A DNA stretch of 40,008 nt from Loigolactobacillus jiayinensis. GTDB taxonomy: Bacteria; Bacillota; Bacilli; Lactobacillales; Lactobacillaceae. The first letter of the stretch is position 1; each line of letters opens with the position of its first letter. The DNA lies in the NCBI RefSeq assembly GCF_003946445.1, contig NZ_RHOF01000037.1, forward strand, positions 1-40,008. The letters are read 5' to 3'. The notes under the pieces were generated by a model that made no database searches, had not been told where the DNA came from, and saw nothing but the letters and a program-made list of their open reading frames with translations. Made by a program: the position numbers and the translations under genes. Below are positions 31,206-40,008 of this stretch, in pieces.

Positions 31206-33845
31206 TTAGTCTAAATCGTATTCTGCCGCCGCTTGGGGCGTACTTTGTTCCCGGCGTAAACGGAAGTATTTGGTGATCTCTAAGCAGATCAGTGAACCGA
31301 AAATTGCCGGTATGGTGATCCACCAAGCCGTTGCTGTTAAGTTGACGAGACCAAATCCCTGCTGTAAAAACGGAATTAGCGTGATCAGTAAAACAAGTGT
31401 GATAGAAATGGCAACACTAATATTTAGTGGCCGATTATGCTTGAGTGTACGCCATTGCAACATTTGATGTGACTTGATGGCGTAAACGTCGATCACCGAA
31501 CCAATGGCGAGAACAAGGAAGGCCATGGTCATACCCTGTAGGCGTGAGCCGTCGGCAATGACGAAACGACCAAGATAATAGACACCACCGACTAAGATCG
31601 TAAAAACAAAGGCACGTAAGGCTAAGCGCCAGCCTAAGCCATCGGCAAAAAGTGAGCGGTTTTTACTAACAGGTGGGTGCTTCATATTATCAGGATCACC
31701 TGGTTCGTGGCCAATATAAAAGCCAGGGAGACCATCGGCCAGTACGTTGATCAGTAAGAGCTGCTCAGCGATGAGAATCGCACCCCAACCGAAACTGACA
31801 CTAAATAGCATAAGCAGAATTTGAGCAAAATTGACACCGACTAAGAACTCGATCGCCTTTAAAATATTATGGTAAACAGTACGGCCTTCCTCAACCGCAT
31901 CGAGAATCGTGGCAAAATTATCGTCAGTTAAGATCATATCAGCGGCATTTTTGGAGACATCAGTACCGGTTATACCCATGGCGATCCCCACATCGGCCGC
32001 TTTGAGTGCCGGCGCATCATTAACGCCGTCGCCAGTCATGGCAATTGTAGCGCCATTAGCTTGCCACGCGCTGATGATACGCAGTTTATCTTCGGGTGAC
32101 ACGCGCGCGAAGACGCTATAATCGGCAATATTAGTTTTTAAATCGTGGTCGCTCAGTTGACGTAGCTCGACACCGCTAATTGCTTGATCACCAGAACGTA
32201 GAATACCGATATCACTGGCAATTGCTTTAGCAGTGGCTAAATGATCGCCAGTGATCATGACAGGCTTGATTCCGGCAGCATGGGCTTTCGCGATGGCGGC
32301 AGGTACTTCTGGTCGGGGTGGGTCGATCAAACCAATCAGGCCAACTAAGGCTAGGTCCTGCTCGATTTGTTCCCAATCTAGCTCAGGCTTAGTTGTAAAT
32401 TCACGGTAGGCAATGCCAAGGATACGCAATGCTGAAGCCGCAAATTCATCATGAATGGCGCTGGTTTTTTCTGGACGTTGAGCTAATTGTATTCGATCCA
32501 GTGCGCCTTTGACAATGACAACGTAATGGCCATCCGGCGTTTCGTGTAAAGTCGCCATAGTTTTTTTAGTCGAGTCAAATGGATTTTCCGCTAAGCGCGG
32601 GTAATCCTGTTCCAAGTCGCTGCGTTGTAGGTCGTATTTTTCTAACAAGTGAATGATGGCTAATTCAGTGGCATCACCGTGGGCTTCGCCATCTTCGTTG
32701 ATTTCAGCATTGGTGGCTAACCCCATATAAGTAAAGGCTTGCTGTTGCGCTGATGATAGCTCAGACAACGCATCGATTTTTTGAATTGGCTGTTCAGGTT
32801 GCCAAAAATGCGTGATGGTCATTTTATTTTGCGTCAGGGTACCAGTTTTATCGCTGGCGATCACATTAACGTTACCAATGGTTTCTACTGCCGTCATCCG
32901 GCGAATGATCGCGCGCCGCTTGGCCATTTTACTGACACCATGGGTTAGGGCCAGCGTGACGATCACTGGTAGTGTTTCGGGTACGGCGGCAACCGCTAGT
33001 GAGACACCAATCAACAGACTATCGGCTAGATTGCCTTGATATAAGAAAAAGTCGAGAATGAAAATTAGCACGCCGGCAATCAGGGCTACAGTAGTTAAGC
33101 GTAAGGCTAATTGGTCAAGCCGCTGTTGTAACAGTGTTTTTTGCTTCTGTGTTTGGTTCAATAAGCCGGCAATTTTACCTAGCTCAGTGGTCATCCCTGT
33201 AGCGGTGACCACGAAACTACCATTGCCTTGAGTGACAGCAGTCCCAGAGAAAACGAGATTCAGACTATCACCGATACTATCAGGCTCTGCGTCAAGTGTG
33301 TCCGTTTGCTTGCTGATGGCCTCACTTTCACCGGTTAAAATGGCCTCATCAACTGTTAAATTGTGCGCACTTAGCAAACGACCGTCAGCGGGAATACTAT
33401 TGCCGGCGGTTAGTAAAACAATATCGCCAGGGACTAATTCCGGCGCTGGTAAAGTCGTTTTTGTACCATCACGGATTACAGTGACCGTGGGTACGTGTAA
33501 ATCTTGCAGGGCGGCCAGCGCTTTTTCAGCGTGATGTTCTTGGAATAAAGTAATCGTGACATTCAATACGATAATGGCGCCAATTACAAAAGCCTTGAGC
33601 CATGAACTATCGCCGGTGATGGCCAAATAGGCGGCGATCCCTGTCGCAATGAGCAAAATGATGGAAGTGATATCAGTGAGCTGACGAATAATTTTACGCC
33701 ATAATGGGGGTGGCGGAACAGCAGCGAGTTCATTGGTGCCAGCGTCCGCGCGTTGTTGACTAACTTGAGACTTACTTAAGCCTTGTTCGGGATCAACTTG
33801 ATAGTCGCGGCAAATATCACTGCCGCTACGAGTGGCATGCGTCAT
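31206..33845 (-). CDS. Cation-transporting P-type ATPase (P2A, Ca2+ type)
   Basis: An 879-aa P-type ATPase. It has an N-terminal cation ATPase domain (1-60), an actuator domain with TGES (171-174), phosphorylation at Asp332 in SDKTGTLTQNK, a nucleotide domain with KGAL and a hinge GDGVNDAPALKAADVGIAMG. Ten membrane helices fit. The M4 motif is AVPETLP (PEGLP in SERCA), with the Ca-binding Glu kept; M6 has NVLADGLP with Asn and Asp kept. Ca2+ efflux is the best guess, but Mg2+ or Na+ cannot be excluded. The ATG follows AAAGGAGG. Confidence 0.9.
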   Translation of the reverse strand: MTHATRSGSDICRDYQVDPEQGLSKSQVSQQRADAGTNELAAVPPPPLWRKIIRQLTDITSIILLIATGIAAYLAITGDSSWLKAFVIGAIIVLNVTITLFQEHHAEKALAALQDLHVPTVTVIRDGTKTTLPAPELVPGDIVLLTAGNSIPADGRLLSAHNLTVDEAILTGESEAISKQTDTLDAEPDSIGDSLNLVFSGTAVTQGNGSFVVTATGMTTELGKIAGLLNQTQKQKTLLQQRLDQLALRLTTVALIAGVLIFILDFFLYQGNLADSLLIGVSLAVAAVPETLPVIVTLALTHGVSKMAKRRAIIRRMTAVETIGNVNVIASDKTGTLTQNKMTITHFWQPEQPIQKIDALSELSSAQQQAFTYMGLATNAEINEDGEAHGDATELAIIHLLEKYDLQRSDLEQDYPRLAENPFDSTKKTMATLHETPDGHYVVIVKGALDRIQLAQRPEKTSAIHDEFAASALRILGIAYREFTTKPELDWEQIEQDLALVGLIGLIDPPRPEVPAAIAKAHAAGIKPVMITGDHLATAKAIASDIGILRSGDQAISGVELRQLSDHDLKTNIADYSVFARVSPEDKLRIISAWQANGATIAMTGDGVNDAPALKAADVGIAMGITGTDVSKNAADMILTDDNFATILDAVEEGRTVYHNILKAIEFLVGVNFAQILLMLFSVSFGWGAILIAEQLLLINVLADGLPGFYIGHEPGDPDNMKHPPVSKNRSLFADGLGWRLALRAFVFTILVGGVYYLGRFVIADGSRLQGMTMAFLVLAIGSVIDVYAIKSHQMLQWRTLKHNRPLNISVAISITLVLLITLIPFLQQGFGLVNLTATAWWITIPAIFGSLICLEITKYFRLRREQSTPQAAAEYDLD

Positions 33846-33947
33846 AGCGAGTCGCCTCCTTTAGTGATTTAAGGTAAACTATAATATCATTGTAACAAGG
33901 GGCTAAATTAGCCGTCAAAAGATGTACTAGCAAAAATAGTAGGCATA

Positions 33948-33990
33948 AAAAAAGAGCCGCACCCAGTAATCGGTTTGCAGCTTCTTTTCC
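33948..33990 (-). terminator. Terminator of the SDR gene
   Basis: On the minus strand, AAGAAGCTGC pairs imperfectly with GCGGCTCTTT over a ~16-nt loop, followed by a T-run (TTTTTTT). It lies directly after the SDR stop. Confidence 0.75.
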
Positions 33991-33998
33991 AAGCAGAT

Positions 33999-34772
33999 TT
34001 AGCTCATGTGTAACCCACCGTCGACGGTGATCGTTTGGCCGGTGATATAGTCTGCGCCCTCACTGGCTAGAAAAGTAACCAACTTGGCGGCATCTTCTGG
34101 TTCCTCGATTCTACCTAAGGCGATCCGATCATTAAATTGTTCTAACATCTTTTGCCGGTCGGCTTGGTCTAGCTTATCAACTTGGGCGTTGATCAGATCC
34201 CACAGTGGACTATTCACAATACCAGGTGAATAAGCATTGACGGTGATATGATACGGTGCTAGTTCTTTTGCGGCCGCTTGCGTTAAGCCACGGACGGCAA
34301 ACTTACTGGCAGAATATGCGCTAAGTAGTGGCATGCCTTCCACTGCACCTAAGCCAGCTGCATTGATGATTTTACCGCCGCCAGCTTGTTTCTTCATAAA
34401 TTCAGCAGCAGCTTGAATGCCAAATAAAACACCCTTAACGTTAACGGCCATTAAATCATCGACTTCTTTGTCGGTGATCTGTTCAATCGGACCAACCTTG
34501 ACGATACCAGCGTCGTTGACCATGACATCGATTCGACCATGCTCAGTTACTACTTGGGTTACTAAGTCGCGTAAATCATGCTGATTGATCACGTTGGCTT
34601 GATAAGCCGCAGCTTGGTGATGTTGCTGGTGAATTTCACTTACAGTACGCTGTGCGGCGGCCATAATAATATCTGAAGCCGCAACAAAAAAGCCAGCGGC
34701 GGCTAATTCTTTGGCAATTGCGCGACCAATTCCTTGGCCAGCACCGGTGATCACGGCAATTTTTCTAGTCAT
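33999..34772 (-). CDS. Short-chain dehydrogenase resembling diacetyl/acetoin reductase (BudC/ButA), catalytic Ser replaced
   Basis: A 257-aa SDR whose length, GAGQGIG cofactor loop (residues 10-17), YSASKFAVRGLTQ segment and C-terminal GQTITVDGG match diacetyl/acetoin (2,3-butanediol) reductases. Tyr153 and Lys157 are intact. However, the Ser that is normally 13 residues before the Tyr is Gly140 (KIINAAGLG), and NNAG reads NDAG (86-89). These bases are unambiguous in the sequence. It may be inactive, altered in activity, or use another residue. ATG 34772 is chosen because AGGG lies 6 nt before it; ATG 34778 abuts that site. Confidence 0.82.
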   Translation of the reverse strand: MTRKIAVITGAGQGIGRAIAKELAAAGFFVAASDIIMAAAQRTVSEIHQQHHQAAAYQANVINQHDLRDLVTQVVTEHGRIDVMVNDAGIVKVGPIEQITDKEVDDLMAVNVKGVLFGIQAAAEFMKKQAGGGKIINAAGLGAVEGMPLLSAYSASKFAVRGLTQAAAKELAPYHITVNAYSPGIVNSPLWDLINAQVDKLDQADRQKMLEQFNDRIALGRIEEPEDAAKLVTFLASEGADYITGQTITVDGGLHMS

Positions 34773-34918
34773 ACGCATCCCTACTTTCTATTTTGACTGC
34801 TCGACTTCAGTATAGCATTGTGATTGTTTAACTTTAATTAATTCGCTACACTCTAGCTTGTCAAAGCTGGAGCGACAGCTTATACTAAAAAGGATATGAA
34901 AACTGCTAATGGCAGTGG

Positions 34919-34947
34919 TTGTGAGTAACAACTGCTGATTGCATAAT
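34919..34947 (+). promoter_or_regulatory. Promoter of the signal peptidase gene
   Basis: TTGTGA (34919-34924), 17 nt, CATAAT (34942-34947). An inverted repeat (CAGTGGTTG/CAACTGCTG) overlaps the -35 and might serve as an operator. Confidence 0.55.
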
Positions 34948-34980
34948 TATAGATAAGTAATGAATAGGAGTCCCTAATTA

Positions 34981-35538
34981 ATGAAAAATGAAACTGTGAA
35001 ATCGTGGCTATGGGTCGTTATTGATGTGGTGATCGTAGTCGGCGTGGCAATGCTGTTACGGACGTTCTTGATTACACCCCATAATGTAGATGGTCCTTCA
35101 ATGGAACCTAATTTTATGAACAATGATCGTGTATTGGTTTGGCGGCATCCATCACTAAAGCGCGGCGATGTGGTTATTTTACATGCGCCAGATGGTTCAC
35201 TATATATTAAGCGAATCGTTGGCTTGCCTGGTGATACGGTAACGTCGAAGGATGATGTCATGTACGTTAACGGTAAAAAAATTAGCGAAACGTATTTGAA
35301 TAGCTACGAGACTCAGTGGGCTGATGATAATAATGGCTTGTTTACACAGAACTTCTCGTTAAGTACATTGAAAGCAACCAATTATGCTAATAAGGTGCCA
35401 AAGGGTGAATACTTTGTCATGGGTGATAATCGACCAATTTCAAAGGATAGCCGGCTGATTGGCTTTGTCCCGCGTAATAAGATCGAAGGTAAAGTCGTTT
35501 GGCGTTATTGGCCACTGAATAAGATGTCAGTTTATTGA
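34981..35538 (+). CDS. lepB: Signal peptidase I
   Basis: A type I signal peptidase of 185 aa that cleaves Sec signal peptides on the outer face of the membrane. One N-terminal membrane helix (residues about 9-30) is present. The Ser40 nucleophile is in DGPSMEPNF, and the Lys77 general base is in YIKRIVGLPGD. The C-terminal box GDNRPISKDSR is intact. The ATG follows ATAGGAGTCC. It stands alone between its own promoter and terminator. Confidence 0.96.
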   Translation: MKNETVKSWLWVVIDVVIVVGVAMLLRTFLITPHNVDGPSMEPNFMNNDRVLVWRHPSLKRGDVVILHAPDGSLYIKRIVGLPGDTVTSKDDVMYVNGKKISETYLNSYETQWADDNNGLFTQNFSLSTLKATNYANKVPKGEYFVMGDNRPISKDSRLIGFVPRNKIEGKVVWRYWPLNKMSVY

Positions 35539-35543
35539 TTTTA

Positions 35544-35574
35544 AAGCGTTGGCAATTGGCCAGCGCTTTTTTTG
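35544..35574 (+). terminator. Terminator of lepB
   Basis: AGCGTTGGC pairs with CCAGCGCT over a short AATT-centred loop and is followed by TTTTTTT. Confidence 0.88.
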
Positions 35575-35580
35575 TTACAG

Positions 35581-35609
35581 TTGTTTTCCTTGGAGTAGCG
35601 TGCTAAATT
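35581..35609 (+). promoter_or_regulatory. Promoter of the histidinol phosphatase gene
   Basis: TTGTTT (35581-35586), 17 nt, TAAATT (35604-35609). It is moderately close to consensus, 30 nt before the ATG. Confidence 0.5.
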
Positions 35610-35639
35610 GAAGCTAATTCATTGAAAGCGGTGAGCAGC

Positions 35640-36473
35640 ATGAAAAAAGATGGTCACAGTCATACCGAGTTTTGCCCTCATGGTAGCGGGGATGACGTTG
35701 AATTAATGATTCAAAAGGCGCTTAAGCTGGGTTTTACTGAATACAGCATTACTGAGCACGCGCCATTGCCACCCGAATTTAAGCAGGATTATGCTGGGGA
35801 ACTGACTGGCCTAACTGAAGCGTCAATGGCGTTAAATGATTTGCCAGCTTATTTCAAGAAGTGCCAGCAATTACAAACAAAATATCGCGCACAAATTAAA
35901 ATCAACGTTGGGTTTGAATTAGATTTTCTACCAACACAATTAGATTGGACCCGTGATTTTTGGGCTGAATATGGTCCGCAAACACAAGATAACGTGTTAT
36001 CGATTCATTTTTTGCAAGGAACGGCGGCTAAATATTGGTGCGTTGATGATACTACCGCTGATTTCAAAGCTGGGTTATTAGATAATCAAGCTGGGGACGC
36101 GCAAGCTTTATATGGGCAATATTTACGTGCGCTACTGGTGGCCGTGCAAACTGATCTAGGCCCGAATACACCAAAACGCTTAGGACACATGACTTTGATT
36201 AAAAAATTCCAAGATTATTTTAATCTACCAATTAAATTTAATGCCACTAATTTAACGGTAGTTCAGCGGTTATTTACGCAATTAAAGCAGCGTCATTTTG
36301 CGTTAGACTTGAATACCGCTGGCTTATACAAGCCGTATTGTAATGAGACTTATCCTTACCCTGACTTGGTTACAGCCGCTCACGCCGTGGGAATTCCATT
36401 GGTCTATGGCTCAGATGCGCACAGTATTGCCGAGGTTGGTCACGCGTATCATCAAATTGAGAAATTTGTTTAA
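35640..36473 (+). CDS. hisK: PHP-type histidinol phosphatase (HisK/HisJ)
   Basis: A 277-aa PHP-domain phosphatase that makes histidinol from histidinol phosphate. Metal-binding motifs are DGHSHTEFCPHG near the N-terminus, ITEHAPLP, DFLP and YGSDAH near the C-terminus. It fits HisK rather than a polymerase PHP domain by length and by its location just upstream of the his operon. The ATG at 35640 follows a weak site (GCGGTGAG); an upstream TTG at 35622 is the alternative. It is separately transcribed from the His T-box unit. Confidence 0.9.
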   Translation: MKKDGHSHTEFCPHGSGDDVELMIQKALKLGFTEYSITEHAPLPPEFKQDYAGELTGLTEASMALNDLPAYFKKCQQLQTKYRAQIKINVGFELDFLPTQLDWTRDFWAEYGPQTQDNVLSIHFLQGTAAKYWCVDDTTADFKAGLLDNQAGDAQALYGQYLRALLVAVQTDLGPNTPKRLGHMTLIKKFQDYFNLPIKFNATNLTVVQRLFTQLKQRHFALDLNTAGLYKPYCNETYPYPDLVTAAHAVGIPLVYGSDAHSIAEVGHAYHQIEKFV

Positions 36474-36479
36474 GTGGGC

Positions 36480-36507
36480 TTGACTTTTTTTGAACACCTG
36501 CTATTAT
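36480..36507 (+). promoter_or_regulatory. Promoter of the his T-box transcript
   Basis: TTGACT (36480-36485), 16 nt, TATTAT (36502-36507). It is close to consensus and immediately after the hisK stop. Confidence 0.8.
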
Positions 36508-36514
36508 GAGAACA

Positions 36515-36836
36515 ACATTAAAAATAAAATGAAGTTTTGATTAGAAAAAGTAGCAGGGTGATGTTTAGAGAGAGTACCTAGTTGGCTGTGAGGGTATAGC
36601 ACACTTTGTGAACACACATCTATGAACTTTGGTGCTGAATCACAGTAAGTACCAACGCAGGGTCTGCGTTAAAAACTGTTACAAGTTAATTCAAGAGTAA
36701 GTATTATTTAGCGTTACTCTGAAACTAAGACTTAATTTGCAACTTGAGGTCTGGGTCTGTAAAGCCCAGATAAACTTGAGGTGGCACCACGATTATTCGT
36801 CCTCGTAAGCATTCTATGCTTGCGGGGACTTTTTTA
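36515..36836 (+). ncRNA. T-box leader with His specifier, upstream of hisZ
   Basis: The T-box sequence AGGTGGCACCACG is at about 36779-36791. A terminator hairpin (GTCCTCGTAAGCA... with TGCTTGCGGGGAC) and a T-run lie at 36800-36836. In stem I the strand GATGT (about 36560) pairs with ACATC (about 36626). Directly before the latter is GAACAC, giving CAC (His) as specifier, with an AGAGAG bulge nearby. Uncharged tRNA-His would promote readthrough into hisZGD. The specifier was assigned by eye. Confidence 0.92.
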
Positions 36837-36902
36837 TTTCCGCAAAAGTATGGCGGCATGATTAAAAAAATTCGAGTAACAGCAAAGAAAGGGGCACTGA
36901 CA

Positions 36903-38045
36903 ATGTTCAATCGTAATTTACCAATTGGCACGCGGGATGAATTTGGCAGCGTAGCACAGGCCAAAGAAAAGATCACCAATCAGATTCAAGATTATTTCCG
37001 CAACCGCGGCTTTCAAAAATTGACCACGCCATTATTGGAGTACAAGGCGGTGTTCAGTTCTATGGAGCAGCAAACCTATCAACCGTATCAAATGTTAGAT
37101 GAGCACGGTGAAACATTGGTATTACGGCCAGATCTGACCTTGCCAGTTGCCCGTGTGATGAGTACCACCGGCATTAAAACACCAGTTAAATGGTATTACA
37201 GTGGTGAAGTTTTCCGAGTGAAAAAGCAGCTGTCCGGTAGTTATAATCAACGAACGCAAGCTGGCATTGAAATTATCGGTTATCGGTCGTTAAAAGCTGA
37301 ATGGGAGTGCCTAACTGCCGCAATTGAACTTTGTCAGCAATTAGCGGTGAATGATTTGCACGTTGAACTGGGACACGCGCGCTTCGTTAATGCAGTGCTG
37401 CACGCGTTGCCACTGAATACTTTGCAACAAGCAACGTTGCAACAGGCTTTATTCAGTAAAAACGTCACTGCTTATCAAGCCGTGATTGCCCCGCTAGCTG
37501 ATGATCCATTTTACCCATTCTTAGAAATCTGGCCTTGGTTGTTCGGTGATTTTGATCAAGTTTTGCAGCAACTGAAATTATTGCCTGATTTACCGGAATT
37601 GCAATCAATTTTGCAGGAATTATCAGCTACACAAGCTTTTCTACAGCAACAATTTTCACAACAATCGATTGAATTAGACTTATCGATTGAGTCGCCTCAA
37701 GCCTACTACACCGGGATGATTTTTCACGGTTACAACGATTCAACGGCGGAATTCTTATTTAGCGGTGGTCGCTATGATCAACTACTATCCAGCTTTCAAA
37801 ATACGTTGCAGCCAGCGGTTGGTTTGGCCTTTGAAGTCGATCAATTAGCACAGTACACGGCAATCACTGATACGACGCCAACAACGCTGATTTACTTCGA
37901 TGCTGCTAGCTGGGGTGCGGCGCAGCAAACGTTGCAGGCGCAACCAAATAGTAGCTTATGCTTAGCCGAAACTAAGCACGAGGCAGAACAAATTGCGCGC
38001 CGCACTAATAGTAAATTGATCGATGTCACGGAGGTGAATCCATGA
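36903..38045 (+). CDS. hisZ: ATP phosphoribosyltransferase regulatory subunit (HisZ)
   Basis: A 380-aa HisRS-like protein without aminoacylation function. It binds and is required for the short HisG. The class II synthetase-like motifs GTRDEFG, PLLEYKAVF, LRPDLTLPVAR and FSGGRYDQL are visible. It lacks the anticodon-binding domain of a true HisRS. The ATG at 36903 is preceded by AAAGAAAGGGGC; an upstream frame start at 36816 lies in the terminator region. Its end overlaps hisG by 4 bases (ATGA). Confidence 0.94.
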   Translation: MFNRNLPIGTRDEFGSVAQAKEKITNQIQDYFRNRGFQKLTTPLLEYKAVFSSMEQQTYQPYQMLDEHGETLVLRPDLTLPVARVMSTTGIKTPVKWYYSGEVFRVKKQLSGSYNQRTQAGIEIIGYRSLKAEWECLTAAIELCQQLAVNDLHVELGHARFVNAVLHALPLNTLQQATLQQALFSKNVTAYQAVIAPLADDPFYPFLEIWPWLFGDFDQVLQQLKLLPDLPELQSILQELSATQAFLQQQFSQQSIELDLSIESPQAYYTGMIFHGYNDSTAEFLFSGGRYDQLLSSFQNTLQPAVGLAFEVDQLAQYTAITDTTPTTLIYFDAASWGAAQQTLQAQPNSSLCLAETKHEAEQIARRTNSKLIDVTEVNP

Positions 38046-38674
38046 GCGCTTTGAAAATTGCCTTGACTAAGGGCCGTACCGAAAAACAAGTCATTCCGTT
38101 ACTGGAAGCCAGCGGAATTGACTGCACCGCAATTCGTAACAAACAGCGCCGGTTAATTTTTAATGATTCACCAGATTATCATTTTATTCTGGCAAAAGGG
38201 CCGGATGTTCTGACCTACCTAGATCGTGGCGCCATGGATATTGGGATCGTCGGCAGTGATATTTTGGAAGAACAGCATAATGAACAATACGAAATGTTGA
38301 ACCTGCAAACCGGCAAATGTCACTTCGTCTTAGCATCGACGCCAGAATTCGATCCGCACCAAGTGAAACGTAAAATTATCGCCACCAAATATCCTAACAT
38401 TACACAACGGTATTTCCGCAGCATTGGTGAAGATGTGGAAATTATCAAAATTGAAGGTTCCGTCGAGTTGGCACCACTAGTTGGCTTAGCCGATGCCATC
38501 GTTGATATCGTCGAAACGGGGACGACATTAAAGGAAAACAATTTACAAGTTTTCGCCACCTTACAATCAGTTTCCACGCGGCTGGTGGTCAATCGTTTAT
38601 CCTTAAAACAGCATCAAAGCGCGATTCAGCAATTAATTAATCACTTACAGCAAGCAATCAAAACGGAGGTCTAG
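38042..38674 (+). CDS. hisG: ATP phosphoribosyltransferase, short form (HisG)
   Basis: First committed enzyme of histidine synthesis, joining ATP and PRPP. The 210-aa protein is the short form, without the C-terminal regulatory ACT-like domain, so it depends on HisZ encoded just upstream. ALTKGRTEKQ is the N-terminal motif. The PRPP-binding loop is within EDVEIIKIEGSVELAPLVGL and VDIVETGTTLKEN. ATG overlaps the hisZ stop. Confidence 0.96.
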   Translation: MSALKIALTKGRTEKQVIPLLEASGIDCTAIRNKQRRLIFNDSPDYHFILAKGPDVLTYLDRGAMDIGIVGSDILEEQHNEQYEMLNLQTGKCHFVLASTPEFDPHQVKRKIIATKYPNITQRYFRSIGEDVEIIKIEGSVELAPLVGLADAIVDIVETGTTLKENNLQVFATLQSVSTRLVVNRLSLKQHQSAIQQLINHLQQAIKTEV

Positions 38675-38677
38675 CAC

Positions 38678-39982
38678 ATGGAAATTTTACAACAATCATT
38701 GGCAGAACTGAAAAAACAAGTAAATCGGCGGACGCAACAAGCGACCCATCCCGAAGTTGAAGCCAGCGTGGCGGCTATTTTAGCTGACGTGCAAGCAAAT
38801 GGTGATGCGGCTTTACGCCAATATAGTGAAAAGTTTGATGGTGTGACCTTAACTGATTTGCAAGTTCCTCAAGCTGAGATCGACGCTGCTTATAACAATT
38901 GTGCACCCGAACTGTTAGCTGCCTTAAAATTAGCACAACGCAATATCACTTCCTTCCATAAAAAGGAGATCAGTTACGGCTTCATCGATAATGAACGGGC
39001 TGGCGTGATTCGTGGCCAAAAAGTGACACCATTAGCAGCGGTCGGCTTATACGTGCCTGGTGGTACAGCAGCCTATCCGTCAACTATTTTAATGAGTGCT
39101 ATTCCAGCTAAGCTAGCTGGTGTTAAAAAAATTGTTATGGTGACACCACCACAAAAAGAGGGTATCAATCCAGCCGTTTTAACCGCCGCTAAATTAGTCG
39201 GCATTGACGCTATTTATCAAATCGGTGGTGCGCAAGCAATTGCCGCTTTGGCTTATGGGACAGAAACGATTCCCCAAGTTGATAAAATTATGGGTCCCGG
39301 TAATATTTTCGTTGCGACTGCGAAGAAACAAGTATTTGGAACCGTCAGTATTGACATGATTGCAGGCCCTTCAGAAATCGGTATTATTGCTGATGAAAAC
39401 GCCGCACCAGCCCAAGTTGCTGCTGATTTACTATCGCAAGCTGAACATGATAAGTTAGCACGACCAATGTTAGTTACTACTAGCCTAACTTTAGCGCAGG
39501 CAGTTAACGTTGAATTGGAAAAGCAATTAGCTACATTGCCGCGGCAAGAAATTGCCCGTGCATCGGTTGATAACCAAGGCTTTATCGCAATTGTCGCTGA
39601 CCTAGATGATGCGTTCACTTTAATGAATGCCATTGCGCCAGAACATTTGGAGGTGCAGGTTGCTGAGCCAATGACTTACTTAGCTCAGATTGAAAATGCT
39701 GGTTCCGTTTTCTTGGGGAGCACTGCCTCTGAGCCGCTAGGTGATTACGTCGCTGGGCCAAACCATATTTTGCCAACCAGTGGCACGGCGCGGTTCTTCT
39801 CGCCATTAGGGGTCTATGATTTCGTTAAACGGACACAATTCATTCAATATACTAATGCAGCTTTGCAGCCGGAAGCCAGCGCCATTACGACTTTGGCACG
39901 GACAGAAGGTTTAGAAGGCCACGCTCGTGCAATTGAAGCTCGTTTTCCTAATCAGCCTTGTGGTTATAAGTCAAGAGGGTAA
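38678..39982 (+). CDS. hisD: Histidinol dehydrogenase (HisD)
   Basis: Zinc enzyme that oxidises histidinol to histidine in two NAD-dependent steps, 434 aa. YVPGGTAAYPSTILM, the NAD-binding IMGPGNIFVATAK, DMIAGPSEIG, SQAEHDKLARP (zinc ligands) and NAIAPEHLEV with the catalytic Glu/His are all seen. The ATG follows GGAGGTCTAG, 4 nt after hisG. No gene starts before the window ends, 26 bases later; the operon probably continues with hisB and further genes. Confidence 0.97.
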   Translation: MEILQQSLAELKKQVNRRTQQATHPEVEASVAAILADVQANGDAALRQYSEKFDGVTLTDLQVPQAEIDAAYNNCAPELLAALKLAQRNITSFHKKEISYGFIDNERAGVIRGQKVTPLAAVGLYVPGGTAAYPSTILMSAIPAKLAGVKKIVMVTPPQKEGINPAVLTAAKLVGIDAIYQIGGAQAIAALAYGTETIPQVDKIMGPGNIFVATAKKQVFGTVSIDMIAGPSEIGIIADENAAPAQVAADLLSQAEHDKLARPMLVTTSLTLAQAVNVELEKQLATLPRQEIARASVDNQGFIAIVADLDDAFTLMNAIAPEHLEVQVAEPMTYLAQIENAGSVFLGSTASEPLGDYVAGPNHILPTSGTARFFSPLGVYDFVKRTQFIQYTNAALQPEASAITTLARTEGLEGHARAIEARFPNQPCGYKSRG

Positions 39983-40008
39983 AAACTAATAATTTAAGTC
40001 AAAATCTT

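Noticed and set aside
31909-33534. Plus-strand ORFs within the P-type ATPase gene
   Set aside because: They are antisense shadows of a well-conserved gene with all P-type motifs; none has a convincing ribosome binding site.
1-40008. tRNA, rRNA or prophage genes
   Set aside because: No tRNA cloverleaf, rRNA segment or phage structural gene was recognised by eye on either strand; a tRNAscan run could confirm.

Overview
The window looks like a chromosomal segment of a lactic acid bacterium in the Lactobacillaceae (Firmicutes). The evidence is the gene content: a FabT-controlled type II fatty acid operon with FabK, T-box leaders, a class A sortase next to a lone ferrochelatase, and small lactobacillar proteins. 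Strong purine-rich ribosome binding sites and frequent GTG/TTG starts fit this too. The genus cannot be fixed from the sequence alone.

Layout. 1-347: the right end of an IS3-family (IS150-like) insertion sequence, abutting a terminator. 444-10990: a complete fatty acid operon, fabZ1-fabT-fabH-acpP-fabK-fabD-fabG-fabF-accB-fabZ2-accC-accD-accA. It has a promoter overlapped by a FabT operator and a second perfect operator in front of fabT. Four tandem ~101-bp repeats separate fabG from fabF. 11000-14800: small hypothetical genes, an OhrR-type regulator, a RacA/MerR-like DNA-binding protein, an XRE-type protein and an IscA/HesB-fold protein, followed by a 105-nt structured element. 14900-20070: a HAD phosphatase, an aldo/keto reductase, a TauE/SafE-DUF1634 exporter pair, sortase A, ferrochelatase and a 64-aa protein. 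20150-26220: a methionine-related region. It holds a SAM-I riboswitch on the minus strand whose only visible target is a 49-aa protein, a CadD-type transporter, and a Met-specific T-box in front of metE and a yitJ-type homocysteine methyltransferase/MTHFR fusion. 26219-27056: 838 noncoding bases made of two diverged, inverted copies of one structured element around a bidirectional terminator. 27057-34772: tandem HAD phosphatase paralogues, a PLP aminotransferase divergent from a LysR regulator, a Ca2+-type P-type ATPase, and a diacetyl/acetoin reductase-like SDR without the usual catalytic Ser. 34919-40008: signal peptidase I, a PHP-type histidinol phosphatase, and a His T-box followed by hisZ-hisG-hisD; the rest of the operon lies beyond the window.

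How it works together. The fab/acc block makes malonyl-CoA (AccABCD), loads it on ACP (FabD), starts chains (FabH), elongates (FabF), reduces (FabG, FabK) and dehydrates (FabZ). FabT probably shuts it down when exogenous fatty acids are available. The amino acid genes are controlled by riboregulators matched to their products: a Met T-box for metE/yitJ, a His T-box for hisZGD and SAM-I for the 49-aa gene.

The most unusual items are the SAM-I riboswitch driving a 49-aa ORF, the inverted pair of 3'-end noncoding elements, the tandem repeats that rebuild the fabF ribosome binding site, the His-to-Tyr change in FabZ1, and the SDR without its catalytic Ser.
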